Positions 33,403-42,284 of a stretch of 64,000 bases of DNA are shown here, in pieces. Numbering within the stretch: the first letter of the stretch is position 1; each line of letters begins with the position of its first letter. The notes under the pieces are model-generated. The model did no database searches, was not told where the DNA came from, and worked only from the letters and a program-made list of their open reading frames with translations. Made by a program: the position numbers and the translations under genes. The DNA comes from CAWIVH01 sp963839475 (GTDB lineage: Bacteria > Acidobacteriota > UBA6911), in NCBI GenBank assembly GCA_963839475.1, contig CAWIVH010000013.1, positions 62,001-126,000 on the forward strand, written 5' to 3'.

Positions 33403-35856
33403 TTAGCGTTTCGTAAACTGCATCGAGTAGAGTTTCGATGCGCGCATGCGGAGCACCAGCCGGACCGGTTTCCCCTGCAACGCGGAAACATCCTTTCCCT
33501 TGCCGAGCCATTCCACCTCGGCTTGAGTTTCATCCCCATTGATGTAGATGCACTCATCCAAGCCGAATCCAGCCACGGGACGGCCATTTCCGTCGAGCAG
33601 GCCGGCCTGGGCGTAACCGGTTGCGTCAGTGTCAATATTCAGCACCAGCCTGTTCCCCTCGAAAATAAGCGGCCTAGTCACGATCAGACCGTCGCTGCCA
33701 TACGGTGCGTCCGCGGAAACAAAGCCATCGAGGCGCTGCACCACGCGGTAAATCGCGCGCTTAAGGTTTGGCTTCCCCGATGAGTGATAAGCTTCCTCGC
33801 CGAAGTAGTACTGCCAAATCTCGTCGCCCCGCCGGACCATGCCCTGTGCCAGGTATACCTGGTGAATCGGATCGCCGGCATGGATTCCTGTTCCCACATA
33901 GACAGGCCTCGGATAGCGCTTCCACTGAATGCCATCGCGGCTGACTGCGAGCTGGGTTTCAATGGGGCCCGACCCGCGTTCCCGCTGCTTTTCTCCCAGG
34001 ATCCTGCGCGTTGCCGGCCCCTCTTCCTCATAGTGAAAGTAAAGCAGTGGGAACGCGACGTAAGTGTCGGCTGCCCAGGGATATTTCATCGCCTTCGGGA
34101 CGTAGATATCGGTTCCCTCGGGATCGATCGCATCGTCGGGGGCAAAAGCGGTGGGAAAATCAATTCCGAAGCCGCCCGGGGTCAGCGGCCCGTTGTCAAG
34201 ATACCAGGGATTCAGATTGTGCAGGCGCTTTACCGTGGCCGCTCTTTCCACCTCCGCCTGGCTCATCGGTTTGAATGGCCAGGGCCGCGCGATATCGCCG
34301 GTTTCCGTTCGAACGAATTCCCGCTGAGTCTTGCCCCCGAGGGTTGCGCCGTAATCGCTGCGATGATAGCTGACATAGAGTTGTCTCTGGTCGTCATAGA
34401 AAATGTTGGATTGCGAACCGGAGCGGAAGGGAAGCACTGCGGTCCGGTTGCGTCTGAAGTGCCAGCCATCCGGGGATGTATAAAGATAGACCCCGCGCCC
34501 CTCGTAGCCGCTGATGAATTTCCACCGTTCCCCGGAAGGGCCGTTCGGATCGATAAAAACCATCCCCATTGCGGTGGATTCAGGAATGACGACGTTTTGC
34601 ATTCCTGGAGTCGCGCCGGCGTTGATTATCGGCTTTTCCCAATGAACACCATCCCTGGACGTCATTACAGCAAGATGATCATCCTTTACTCCGAAGTACA
34701 TCCGGAGCAATCCATCTTCATCCTCCAGGACATTCAGATGCTTTCGGAATACTCCCTGGATGCTATCGACCACACGCTCGGCAAGCCGGGCGGGATTGGC
34801 CGTAAAGACGATATTCTCCGTTTTGCTTGCGATGGCATCGTCGATGAAAAGGTATTTGCGGCCCATCAGCGGAACGGGAGCCTGCGGATCAGCCTGGCTC
34901 CCGAAGAGCAGCGGAGGACCTTTCTTGAGGGCGATCGCGTTCGTCTCGGAATTGGCAAGGGGCGAAAAGCTGGCCGGAGGGGCAAAATTCGCGGTGTAGA
35001 TCCGCCCGGCGGAAAAACGCAGCTCGTCGATCCGGCCGGGCAGCGGATTTTGCCACCTACCGTTGCGGCCGACGCTGAAATAGGCTTCTTCGCCGGGCGA
35101 CAGGGGTTTCAAGACAACCTTTGCCGCTGGGGGTTGTTCCTTGCCGTCGACATAGTGCCGAAGCCTGGATTCCTTCACGGAGTACACGAATGCCAGATGA
35201 TGCCATTGCGGGGAGGCCGGATCCAGTGTGCCGGGATCGGTTGGAATCGGTAGTCGAATTCCTCCGGGTTTGTTGATCAGGATGAAGCCCTTGCCGCCCG
35301 GCGCAGTCGCCAGCTGGGTGGTGTCGTCATTCTCGCCACGAGGGCCGCGGCCGATCTCGAAAACAACACCGCTTTCCTCCGTCTTTCTGGTCGGCCGGTA
35401 CCAGAATTCCACGGTCCAGTCAAAATCGCCCAAGTTGAGCTTGCAGAGGGTCGGATTGACGAAACCGACTTCTTTGCGCAGGTGTTTCTCGCCCATGGTC
35501 ATCAGCGCGGCGAAAAGGGCATTCTTCCAGGTCATCGGGTCGATGGTGCGGCCGGGAGCCTTCGTCGCGGGAGCCAGCCCGAATAGGATCGATCCCAGGG
35601 AGGGATACTGGACGGCCGGCTGAGCGATCGGCTCCAGCGCGTTGCCGAATTTCCCCTCGACGATCTGTCCGCCCGGGCCGATAACCAGCGGATAGTTATT
35701 GTCCGAAATGTCATCCAGCACGCAACTCGGATAGATGCCCCTGGGTTCATCAAAAGGCCACAAAGCGATGGTCTGTGCCGATGCGGTTTTCACAGCAAGA
35801 CCGACCACCAGAAGAGCGAGGCTTATAAAGTGCGGCAGGCAGCGTCTTTCTTTCAT
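33403..35856 (-). CDS. Secreted LamG plus five-bladed-propeller glycosidase-like protein
   Basis: An 817-aa paralogue of 2678-5143. Signal peptide residues 1-27 (FISLALLVVGLAVKTASAQ). LamG jelly-roll at about 30-305 (IALWPFDEPRG, DWTVEFWYRPTRKTE, PQWHHLAFVYSVKESRLRHY, GRIDELRFSAGRIYTANF). A propeller domain covers about 330-817 (TSRDGVHWEKPI, TSPDGWHFRRN, SRDGIQWKRYPRP, RGDEIWQYYFGEEAYH). GH32/GH43/GH130-like in shape, with the family unassigned. AGGAGG lies 8 nt before ATG 35856. It is transcribed alone, divergent from the LamG gene at 36189. Confidence 0.8.
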   Translation of the reverse strand: MKERRCLPHFISLALLVVGLAVKTASAQTIALWPFDEPRGIYPSCVLDDISDNNYPLVIGPGGQIVEGKFGNALEPIAQPAVQYPSLGSILFGLAPATKAPGRTIDPMTWKNALFAALMTMGEKHLRKEVGFVNPTLCKLNLGDFDWTVEFWYRPTRKTEESGVVFEIGRGPRGENDDTTQLATAPGGKGFILINKPGGIRLPIPTDPGTLDPASPQWHHLAFVYSVKESRLRHYVDGKEQPPAAKVVLKPLSPGEEAYFSVGRNGRWQNPLPGRIDELRFSAGRIYTANFAPPASFSPLANSETNAIALKKGPPLLFGSQADPQAPVPLMGRKYLFIDDAIASKTENIVFTANPARLAERVVDSIQGVFRKHLNVLEDEDGLLRMYFGVKDDHLAVMTSRDGVHWEKPIINAGATPGMQNVVIPESTAMGMVFIDPNGPSGERWKFISGYEGRGVYLYTSPDGWHFRRNRTAVLPFRSGSQSNIFYDDQRQLYVSYHRSDYGATLGGKTQREFVRTETGDIARPWPFKPMSQAEVERAATVKRLHNLNPWYLDNGPLTPGGFGIDFPTAFAPDDAIDPEGTDIYVPKAMKYPWAADTYVAFPLLYFHYEEEGPATRRILGEKQRERGSGPIETQLAVSRDGIQWKRYPRPVYVGTGIHAGDPIHQVYLAQGMVRRGDEIWQYYFGEEAYHSSGKPNLKRAIYRVVQRLDGFVSADAPYGSDGLIVTRPLIFEGNRLVLNIDTDATGYAQAGLLDGNGRPVAGFGLDECIYINGDETQAEVEWLGKGKDVSALQGKPVRLVLRMRASKLYSMQFTKR

Positions 35857-36188
35857 TGTTCTATCCTCCTGCGGCTATTGAATTCGTTGCTTGAAGACAG
35901 AGAGGTTCCTCCCCACGATGGAGGCGCCGTATGTCTGCGCATGATCCGGCTTCCATCCGTGTCCGGAAGGGCGAAGCTCGCCTGGCAGCGGCTCAGGCTG
36001 TCCGCTTCCCGAAAGCACGATTTGATTATAAAGCGGTAATTATCGTATTGATTTGAAAATTAGGCAAAACTATTGTTGAGCATGGAAAATCCATTTTTGG
36101 AGAATTCTCGGGCCTGCGCCACCCCAAGGCTGGATTTTTCTCGAAGTCAATCATTGCAGTTCTTGAAAACATGACGATCGGAGCTGAA
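35857..36188. other. 332-bp divergent intergenic region
   Basis: AT-rich in its right half. It contains the palindrome at 36082-36094, which is listed separately. No RNA gene or small coding sequence is supported. Confidence 0.6.
36082..36094. promoter_or_regulatory. Palindromic operator candidate sharing core with 2582-2598
   Basis: ATGGA-AAA-TCCAT, a perfect 5-bp inverted repeat whose core TGGAAAATCCA is identical to that at 2585-2595 apart from flanks. It lies 94 nt before the LamG gene start at 36189. Both occurrences are in divergent gaps beside LamG genes, which suggests one regulator; which one is inference. Confidence 0.42.
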
Positions 36189-38318
36189 ATGGGGGCCAGG
36201 GGTTGTCTCGCTTTGATTTCTTCAATATTGATCCTATCTGCCTTCGGACGGCCGGCAGATGTCGCTCCGAAGGCGTGGTGGAAATTCGAGGAAGCTAAAG
36301 GGAATGTCATTGTAGATGCGGTTACAAAGCACGAGGATTCGCTGCACGGATATTTTGACTCCATGGGTGGTGTGACCGGGAAGTGCATCCGTTTCGATGG
36401 GCAAACCACTTGCGTGGCACGCAAATCGGCCGACGCGCCGGTTTTGGTAGATTCTTTTTCCATGGAGGCATGGGTGGCACCGCAGACCTATGCCTGGGAC
36501 TGGACCGCGATCATGAACCGCGAAAAGGATCACATGGCCGGTTTTTTCTTTGGCATCGATGTCACCGGGCACGTGGGCCTGCATCTGGCAATCGACGGCA
36601 AATGGGTTGAATGCAATTCGCCGCGTCCCATACCGCTCCTGAAGTGGTCTCATCTGGCCGCGACCTTTGACAAAACGGAGGGAGTCAGGCTTTACATCAA
36701 CGGGGAAGCAGCCGGTTCTCTCGAAGCCCGGGGCTCCATGACCGCGCCCGAGGGTGTGGATCTTTTCATCGGGAAAAACCTGTCGGCAACGTCCCCCCGA
36801 TACTGCGAAGCCAAGGCGGCCAAAAGCATTTTGTCGGACATGGTCTTTGATGGCCTGATCGACGAGGTAAAGATCTATGACACAGCATTGAACGCCGCTC
36901 AGGTTCAAAAGGCCTATTCCTCAGTGGACATTTCTAACCGGCAGCCTCTCCAGTACCAACTCCTCCCCACGGGACCCGGGGGAACTGGTATCTTTGGCGC
37001 CTATTACACGCGTTTGAATTACTCGGAACAGTGGGATCGCCTCAGGCGAATCGGAGATGTTGCGGACATAGTGGTTCGTTTTGACGACTACCCTGTCCAT
37101 TACATGTTTTGGAACGGCACCAATTATGGCGGTGTCTGGGTGACCGAGAACGGCCGGTTGATGGGCGACCAAAGCCTCGAGCGCTCCAATCAAGGCAAAT
37201 CCGTTTGGGGCTGTCCCGAGCATATGTCCGACAAACAGGCCCGCTACTCTTCCATCCGGATTCTGGAGAGTAACGATGCCCGCGCTGTGATTCACTGGCG
37301 GTACGCGCTTACCGATATTAAATACAACATTTTCGGCGAGGATCCCGAGACCGGCTGGGGGGAATGGGCGGAGGAATTCTATTATATTTACCCCGATGCC
37401 ATCGCGACACGGCATCAGATTCTCTGGAGCAAATTCCTGAGCCACGAGTGGCAGGAAACCATCATCCTGAATCAGCCCGGAACCTATCCGGAGGATAATG
37501 TCGAGAACGAAGCCCTGACGCTGGCCAACCTCAAAGGCGAGACTCAGTCCTTTTCGTGGGTCGACGGACGCCTGAAGAGAACCCTGGAGGATCCCACCAT
37601 CCAGATGGTGAGACTGAAATCCAGTTTTCGCCCGGTTCTGATCTTTCAGCCGCGGGCGGGTATCAGGGTGATGCCGGGCGTCAATTTCGCCGCCCGCGGC
37701 ACCCACTATCTTTGGTGGAACCACTGGCCGGTGGCCCAGATTCCCAGCGATGGGACAGAGGCTCATGCACCGGACAAGCCCTCCCATACTTCCCTCGGTC
37801 AAGGCATTGAACATTCGCCGGTCGTCGTGCACGACCAGGGGAAAAGAGATTTTTCTGATGCGCAGAATACCGGCATCTTCCATGATCCGGAAAAAAACAC
37901 CTTTTCCGCTGTTCATCTCACCGGGCTCACAGACAGGCCGATCGCGGAACTTCTTCCGTTGGCGCGCTCCTGGAATTTCCCTGCGGAGGTCAACCCGAGC
38001 GGAGATACTTTCACAAGCCAAGGTTACGACAAAGTGCAGCGGGCGTACTTGATCTCCAGATCGAAGCCCAGCAAGCCTGTCGCGCTGCTAATGGGAGTTG
38101 CCGCCTCGCCGAATTCCCCTCTGATCAATCCGGCCTTCGTCATCCGGAACTGGGGCGATGCAGGCGCCCGCCTCATGATAGACGGCAAAGAAATATCAAA
38201 GGGCAAGGACTTCAGAATCGGACGCCGGAATCGACTGGATGGAACTGATTTGATCGTCTGGATCAAGATAGCAACAACCCGGCCCGTCACGATCACTCTG
38301 AATCCAGCCGCCCGCTGA
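36189..38318 (+). CDS. Secreted LamG protein with large unassigned domain (possible polysaccharide lyase)
   Basis: A 709-aa protein. Signal segment (LALISSILILSAFG) then a LamG/concanavalin domain at about 25-250 (AWWKFEEAKGN, FSMEAWVAPQTYAWDWTAIM, WSHLAATFDKTEGVRLYING, LIDEVKIYDTALNAAQ). Residues about 260-709 form a conserved-looking beta-rich domain (NGTNYGGVWVTENGRLMG, MSDKQARYSSIRILESNDAR, HWRYALTDIKYNIFGEDP, FYYIYPDAIATRHQILWS). I associate this C-terminal pattern with secreted proteins of polysaccharide-utilisation loci, possibly lyases, but cannot name a family. ATG 36189 with CGGAG 5 nt upstream is preferred over ATG 36171. The next gene, receptor 3, starts 390 bp later. Confidence 0.7.
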   Translation: MGARGCLALISSILILSAFGRPADVAPKAWWKFEEAKGNVIVDAVTKHEDSLHGYFDSMGGVTGKCIRFDGQTTCVARKSADAPVLVDSFSMEAWVAPQTYAWDWTAIMNREKDHMAGFFFGIDVTGHVGLHLAIDGKWVECNSPRPIPLLKWSHLAATFDKTEGVRLYINGEAAGSLEARGSMTAPEGVDLFIGKNLSATSPRYCEAKAAKSILSDMVFDGLIDEVKIYDTALNAAQVQKAYSSVDISNRQPLQYQLLPTGPGGTGIFGAYYTRLNYSEQWDRLRRIGDVADIVVRFDDYPVHYMFWNGTNYGGVWVTENGRLMGDQSLERSNQGKSVWGCPEHMSDKQARYSSIRILESNDARAVIHWRYALTDIKYNIFGEDPETGWGEWAEEFYYIYPDAIATRHQILWSKFLSHEWQETIILNQPGTYPEDNVENEALTLANLKGETQSFSWVDGRLKRTLEDPTIQMVRLKSSFRPVLIFQPRAGIRVMPGVNFAARGTHYLWWNHWPVAQIPSDGTEAHAPDKPSHTSLGQGIEHSPVVVHDQGKRDFSDAQNTGIFHDPEKNTFSAVHLTGLTDRPIAELLPLARSWNFPAEVNPSGDTFTSQGYDKVQRAYLISRSKPSKPVALLMGVAASPNSPLINPAFVIRNWGDAGARLMIDGKEISKGKDFRIGRRNRLDGTDLIVWIKIATTRPVTITLNPAAR

Positions 38319-38708
38319 GATTCCGGCCTCCGGCTCGGAGGCGGGCGACAGGCCGGGTGATCCCAGACCGGTCCCTTGCCCGGCAAGGGTACCTCCGCGG
38401 AGCGGACTTGTCGCACCTAGGTTGCGCTTCCTACCTCAGCCCGAATCCACGGGAATTGTGCTACCTGACGCTTGCCCAGCGACAGCGCAAGATCGCGGCC
38501 CAGTTGGGCTTCCCCGTTCCTGACCTGAGGGGGGGGGCCTCGCTGCTCGCGGTCCGTTCCTTCCTAAAATGGTGATATATTTGCCGGAAGTGGCCTTGAT
38601 CCGAGACTGCAGCATTGATTAGTCTGCTCTGCAATCCAGCCGAAGAGGTGTACTGGGGCTGCCTTGAGACATCTTTAAAGCATCTGGAGATCACAAAAGG
38701 GGGTACAT
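38319..38708. other. 390-bp region upstream of receptor 3
   Basis: Non-coding as far as I can see. It holds the 34-bp box at 38566-38599, an uninterrupted G9 run at 38529-38537, and AAAGGGGG in front of the receptor GTG. No hairpin terminator for the preceding LamG gene is obvious. Confidence 0.55.
38566..38599 (+). promoter_or_regulatory. 34-bp repeated box, copy A
   Basis: Starts with AAAATGG and ends with TGCCGGAAGTGGCCTTGA. It matches copy B (45743-45776) at 30 of 34 positions, without gaps; the differences fall in the central TGATATATT part. It ends 109 nt before the GTG of receptor 3, the same distance as copy B from the alcohol dehydrogenase ATG. Likely a shared operator and/or promoter segment of one regulon. 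Confidence 0.6.
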
Positions 38709-41700
38709 GTGGCCAGCAATATGTTCGGGCAATCAAAGGGTGTGTCGCCGGGTAGAATCATAGGAGCCTTTATTATCCTCTTCGCGCTGGGAGGGGTTGC
38801 CCTGGCGCAGGAGTACCGCGGCACCATCTCGGGCAGGATCGTAGATCCACAACAGGCGGTGGTGCCTGGGGTTTCTGTGGTTGCCACTCAGGTGGATACC
38901 GGCTCCAAGTACACGACGATTTCGAGCGGCGACGGGCAGTTCACCCTTCCTTTCCTGCTGCAGGGTCGGTACAGGATTGAGGCAGAGCTTGCAGGCTTCA
39001 AGCGATACGTCCGTGAGAGCATCCAGGTCAGCACCAACGAGCGGGTCACTCTGGATATAGTGCTCGAGTTGGGCGGCACAAATGAAACGGTGACCATTTC
39101 CGCGGATGCGCCGCTGGTCAACAGCGCCACTGCATCCACCGGCCAAGTCATCAACTCGCGTCAGGTTGAGGACATGCCCCTCATGTCGCGAAATCCGTAT
39201 GCCCTGGTTCAGCTTGCCTATGGCGTAACACCCCGGGGAAACAATGCTTTTATCCGACCTTTTGATAACGGCGCGAGTGCGGATTTCTCCATTGGCGGCG
39301 GCGCGAACAGGGGAAATGAACTATTGTTGGACGGGCAGCCGAATATCTCAGAAGACGGGTCCATGGGCTACTCGCCGCCGGTAGATGCGCTGCAGGAGGT
39401 CAAGGTTGAAACGTTTCAGTCGGACGCCTCCTTCGGGCACACCGCCGGCGGCACTGTTAGCGCTTCCACCAAAGCGGGCACAAACAACTTTCATGGCACT
39501 CTATATGAGTTCAACCAGGTCTCAGCGCTGCAAGCCGCCAGTTTCTTCAACAACCGGGCCGGCCGGAAAAAGCCGGTGACCCAATGGAACCAGTACGGCG
39601 CGACCTTAGGGGGGCCGGTGGTAATCCCGAAATTATTCAACGGCAAAAACAAGCTTCTGTTCTTCTTCGCTTTTGAGGGGATCAAGAACAAGAGCCCGGA
39701 GGAAGGATATACGACGGTGCCAACTCTCGAGCAACTGGATGGCAATTTCTCGAAATTGCTGGCGCTGGGGAGCAACTACCAGCTTTACGATTACGCGACG
39801 GGGGTAGTTGAAGGATCTCGGATTCGGCGCCAGCCATTTTCGGGAAACATCATTCCTTCATCTCGGATCAGTCCTGTGGGAAAGAAGATTCTTTCGTATT
39901 ATGACAAGCCGAACCAGCCCGGCAATGCCGATGGTACCAATAATTATTTTTATTCCGGAAAGGGCGTCGATGACTACGACAATGAGCTCGGCCGCCTGGA
40001 TTACGTCGTAAGTGACCGGAATAAGGTGTCCTTCAATTTCCGCCACAATGACCGGCTGTTGAGCACAGGGGACCGGTTCGGCACGCCGGCCACAGGCTAC
40101 CATTTGAACGAGATCAACTGGGGATCCTCTCTGGATCACGTCTACACCTTCACCCCGACTACCGTGCTCAACACGCGATTTAATTGGAACCGGAAGACGG
40201 AACTGCGCACGCAAATGGGCGACGGCACGGATTATCTTTCCATAATGGGTTTCCCAAGCAACGTGATCGCTGCAGCCACCCGCGATATGTTCCCGACCAT
40301 GTCGATCAGCGGATACGAGAGCTTCGGCTACAGCAGCGGCCGGACCCAGCGCTTCGACAATTTTCAGCTCTTCTCCAGCTTTAACAAGTTCATGGGAAAG
40401 CACATGCTCAAAGTAGGGGCGGACCTGCGGCAACAGAACTACGGCCGCTATCAATGGGGAGATGGGGCGGGAACCTATAACTTCTCCACAGACTGGATCC
40501 GCGGGCCTTACAATAACTCGTCCGCACCTCCGATGGGCGGCGGGGCCGCCAGCGTGCTTCTCGGAGTGCCGACGGGCGGAAGCTTCGTGGCCCCTCCCGA
40601 TCAATCCAGCCAGAACCGCTACTTTTCCATTTTCATTCAGGATGATTTCCGGCTCAATAACGACCTGACTCTGAACTTCGGCCTTCGAACCGAACGGGAA
40701 CTGGCGCCGACCGAGCGCTACAACCGGATCCTGCGAGGTTTCGATGCCACTGTTCCGAGTCCGATCAGCGCACAGGCACTCGCAGCTTATGCCGCCAACC
40801 CTATCCCCGAAGTTCCGGTTTCCCAGTTCAAAACAGTCGGAGGCCTCCTGTTTGCGAATGAGGAGAACCGAAGCCCGTTCAAGACGAAGGCATTCAACTT
40901 CAGCCCGCGCTTCGGTTTTGCCTGGAAGCCGGCCATGCTGGGCGGAAAAACTGTTCTTCGTGGTGGCTACGGACTTTTCTACTCGCCGAATGAATATGGC
41001 GGGACTGCCATCGATCAAACCGGGTATACTTCCTCGACGCCGATCGTTACGACGAACGACGGCGGCCTCACCCCAGCCGCGACGTTGGCCAATATATTTC
41101 CCAATGGATTCCTTCCGGCAACCGGTTCCTCGCTTGGAATCTCACAGAACCTGGGCCAGGGGGTAAATTACTATGTCGACGAAGTCAGGAATGGCTACGC
41201 GATGCGTTGGAACTTCGATGTCCAGCGAGAGCTTCCGGGGAATATGGTCCTCCAGGTCGGATACCAGGGGAACCATTCGGTTCAGCTGCCCAACAGCTAT
41301 AGCCAGAACTTCGTTCCGGAGAAGTACCTAAGCAAGTCGCCGACCCGCGATCAGGCGACTATTGACTACCTTGGGGCCAATGTCAAAAATCCCTTCGCAG
41401 GACTCCTGCCGGGCACCAATCTTAATGGCAGCACTGTCGCGCGAACTCAGCTGCTGTACGCTTTCCCGCATTTCACTGGGGTTACAAGGCGATTGGTTCC
41501 CGAGGGAAGTTCCTATTTCCATATGTTCTCGGCCCGCGTTGAGAAGCGCTTTTCGCAAGGTCTTCAGTTCCTCGCGAACTACCAGCGCTCGAAGCAGATC
41601 GTGAGGCTGGGCCGGCTGAACAATTCCGATGTGCAGCTGGAGAAGGTCATCGGGAACGAGGACCGGCCGCAGCGGATAGTGGTGAGCTCGAGCTATGACC

Positions 41701-42182
41701 TTCCCTTCGGGACTGGCAGAACTTTTGCGAAAGACGTCGGCCGGGGCTGGAACAGCCTGATCGGCGGATGGTCGGTCAATGCCATCTTCTCACAGCTGTC
41801 CGGACCACCGCTGAGCTGGGGCAACATCATTCGCTACGGCGCAGACATCAACTTGCAGCCGCGTAATATCGATCAGGCCTTCGATGTCACTCAGTTCAAC
41901 CGGAACTCTTCTCAGCAGCTCGGATCCAACGTCCGGACCTTCCCATCCCGGTTTTCGAATTTGCGCCAGGATGGATACAAGAACTGGGATATATCGGTAA
42001 TCAAAAACACCAAAATCACGGAAGCGGTGAGATTGCAGCTTCGCGGGGAATTTTTCAACGCCTTCAACCACCCGCAATTCAACGCTCCCAATACATCGCC
42101 CACCAGCGGGAGCTTTGGAAAAATCGACAGTGTGGTCAATGCTCCCCGCTATATTCAGATAGGATTGAAGCTTACGTTCTGA
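38709..42182 (+). CDS. Oar-like TonB-dependent receptor
   Basis: A complete 1157-aa receptor, the largest of three. Signal peptide residues about 1-33 (IIGAFIILFALGGVALAQ). Carboxypeptidase-regulatory-like domain at about 37-120 (GTISGRIVDPQQAVVPGVSV, GDGQFTLPFLLQGRYRIEAE). Plug (VEDMPLMSRNPYALVQLAYG, FSIGGGANRGNELLLDGQPN, GTVSASTKAGTNNFHGTLYE), then barrel to IQIGLKLTF at the C-terminus. GTG 38709 is chosen because AAAGGGGG lies 5 nt upstream; ATG 38721 is too far. It is followed by a sialidase-like gene (102 bp) and a Tat-exported DapA homologue. The upstream 34-bp box links it to the operon at 45886. Confidence 0.95.
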   Translation: MASNMFGQSKGVSPGRIIGAFIILFALGGVALAQEYRGTISGRIVDPQQAVVPGVSVVATQVDTGSKYTTISSGDGQFTLPFLLQGRYRIEAELAGFKRYVRESIQVSTNERVTLDIVLELGGTNETVTISADAPLVNSATASTGQVINSRQVEDMPLMSRNPYALVQLAYGVTPRGNNAFIRPFDNGASADFSIGGGANRGNELLLDGQPNISEDGSMGYSPPVDALQEVKVETFQSDASFGHTAGGTVSASTKAGTNNFHGTLYEFNQVSALQAASFFNNRAGRKKPVTQWNQYGATLGGPVVIPKLFNGKNKLLFFFAFEGIKNKSPEEGYTTVPTLEQLDGNFSKLLALGSNYQLYDYATGVVEGSRIRRQPFSGNIIPSSRISPVGKKILSYYDKPNQPGNADGTNNYFYSGKGVDDYDNELGRLDYVVSDRNKVSFNFRHNDRLLSTGDRFGTPATGYHLNEINWGSSLDHVYTFTPTTVLNTRFNWNRKTELRTQMGDGTDYLSIMGFPSNVIAAATRDMFPTMSISGYESFGYSSGRTQRFDNFQLFSSFNKFMGKHMLKVGADLRQQNYGRYQWGDGAGTYNFSTDWIRGPYNNSSAPPMGGGAASVLLGVPTGGSFVAPPDQSSQNRYFSIFIQDDFRLNNDLTLNFGLRTERELAPTERYNRILRGFDATVPSPISAQALAAYAANPIPEVPVSQFKTVGGLLFANEENRSPFKTKAFNFSPRFGFAWKPAMLGGKTVLRGGYGLFYSPNEYGGTAIDQTGYTSSTPIVTTNDGGLTPAATLANIFPNGFLPATGSSLGISQNLGQGVNYYVDEVRNGYAMRWNFDVQRELPGNMVLQVGYQGNHSVQLPNSYSQNFVPEKYLSKSPTRDQATIDYLGANVKNPFAGLLPGTNLNGSTVARTQLLYAFPHFTGVTRRLVPEGSSYFHMFSARVEKRFSQGLQFLANYQRSKQIVRLGRLNNSDVQLEKVIGNEDRPQRIVVSSSYDLPFGTGRTFAKDVGRGWNSLIGGWSVNAIFSQLSGPPLSWGNIIRYGADINLQPRNIDQAFDVTQFNRNSSQQLGSNVRTFPSRFSNLRQDGYKNWDISVIKNTKITEAVRLQLRGEFFNAFNHPQFNAPNTSPTSGSFGKIDSVVNAPRYIQIGLKLTF

Positions 42183-42189
42183 TTCGCCC

Positions 42190-42242
42190 GCAGCCAGGTT
42201 TGGCGTGGGAGACGGCTGGCTGCAGACAGGTTCCCTGGAACC
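42190..42242 (+). terminator. Two tandem hairpins after receptor 3
   Basis: GCAGCCAG (42190-42197) pairs with CTGGCTGC (42216-42223), and GGTTCC (42229-42234) pairs with GGAACC (42237-42242). They fill the short gap before the sialidase-like gene, whose AGGAGG is at 42272. No T-tract; they may attenuate rather than end transcription. Confidence 0.4.
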
Positions 42243-42284
42243 GGCAGCTGGCCGTTTGTTTTTGTGTGTATAGGAGGAAAAACA

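Noticed and set aside
33784..35253. 489-codon open frame on the plus strand
   Set aside because: Antisense to the second LamG-propeller gene; no domain features.
38566..38599. sigma54 promoter within the 34-bp box
   Set aside because: No GG-N10-GC arrangement of the required type is present in either copy.
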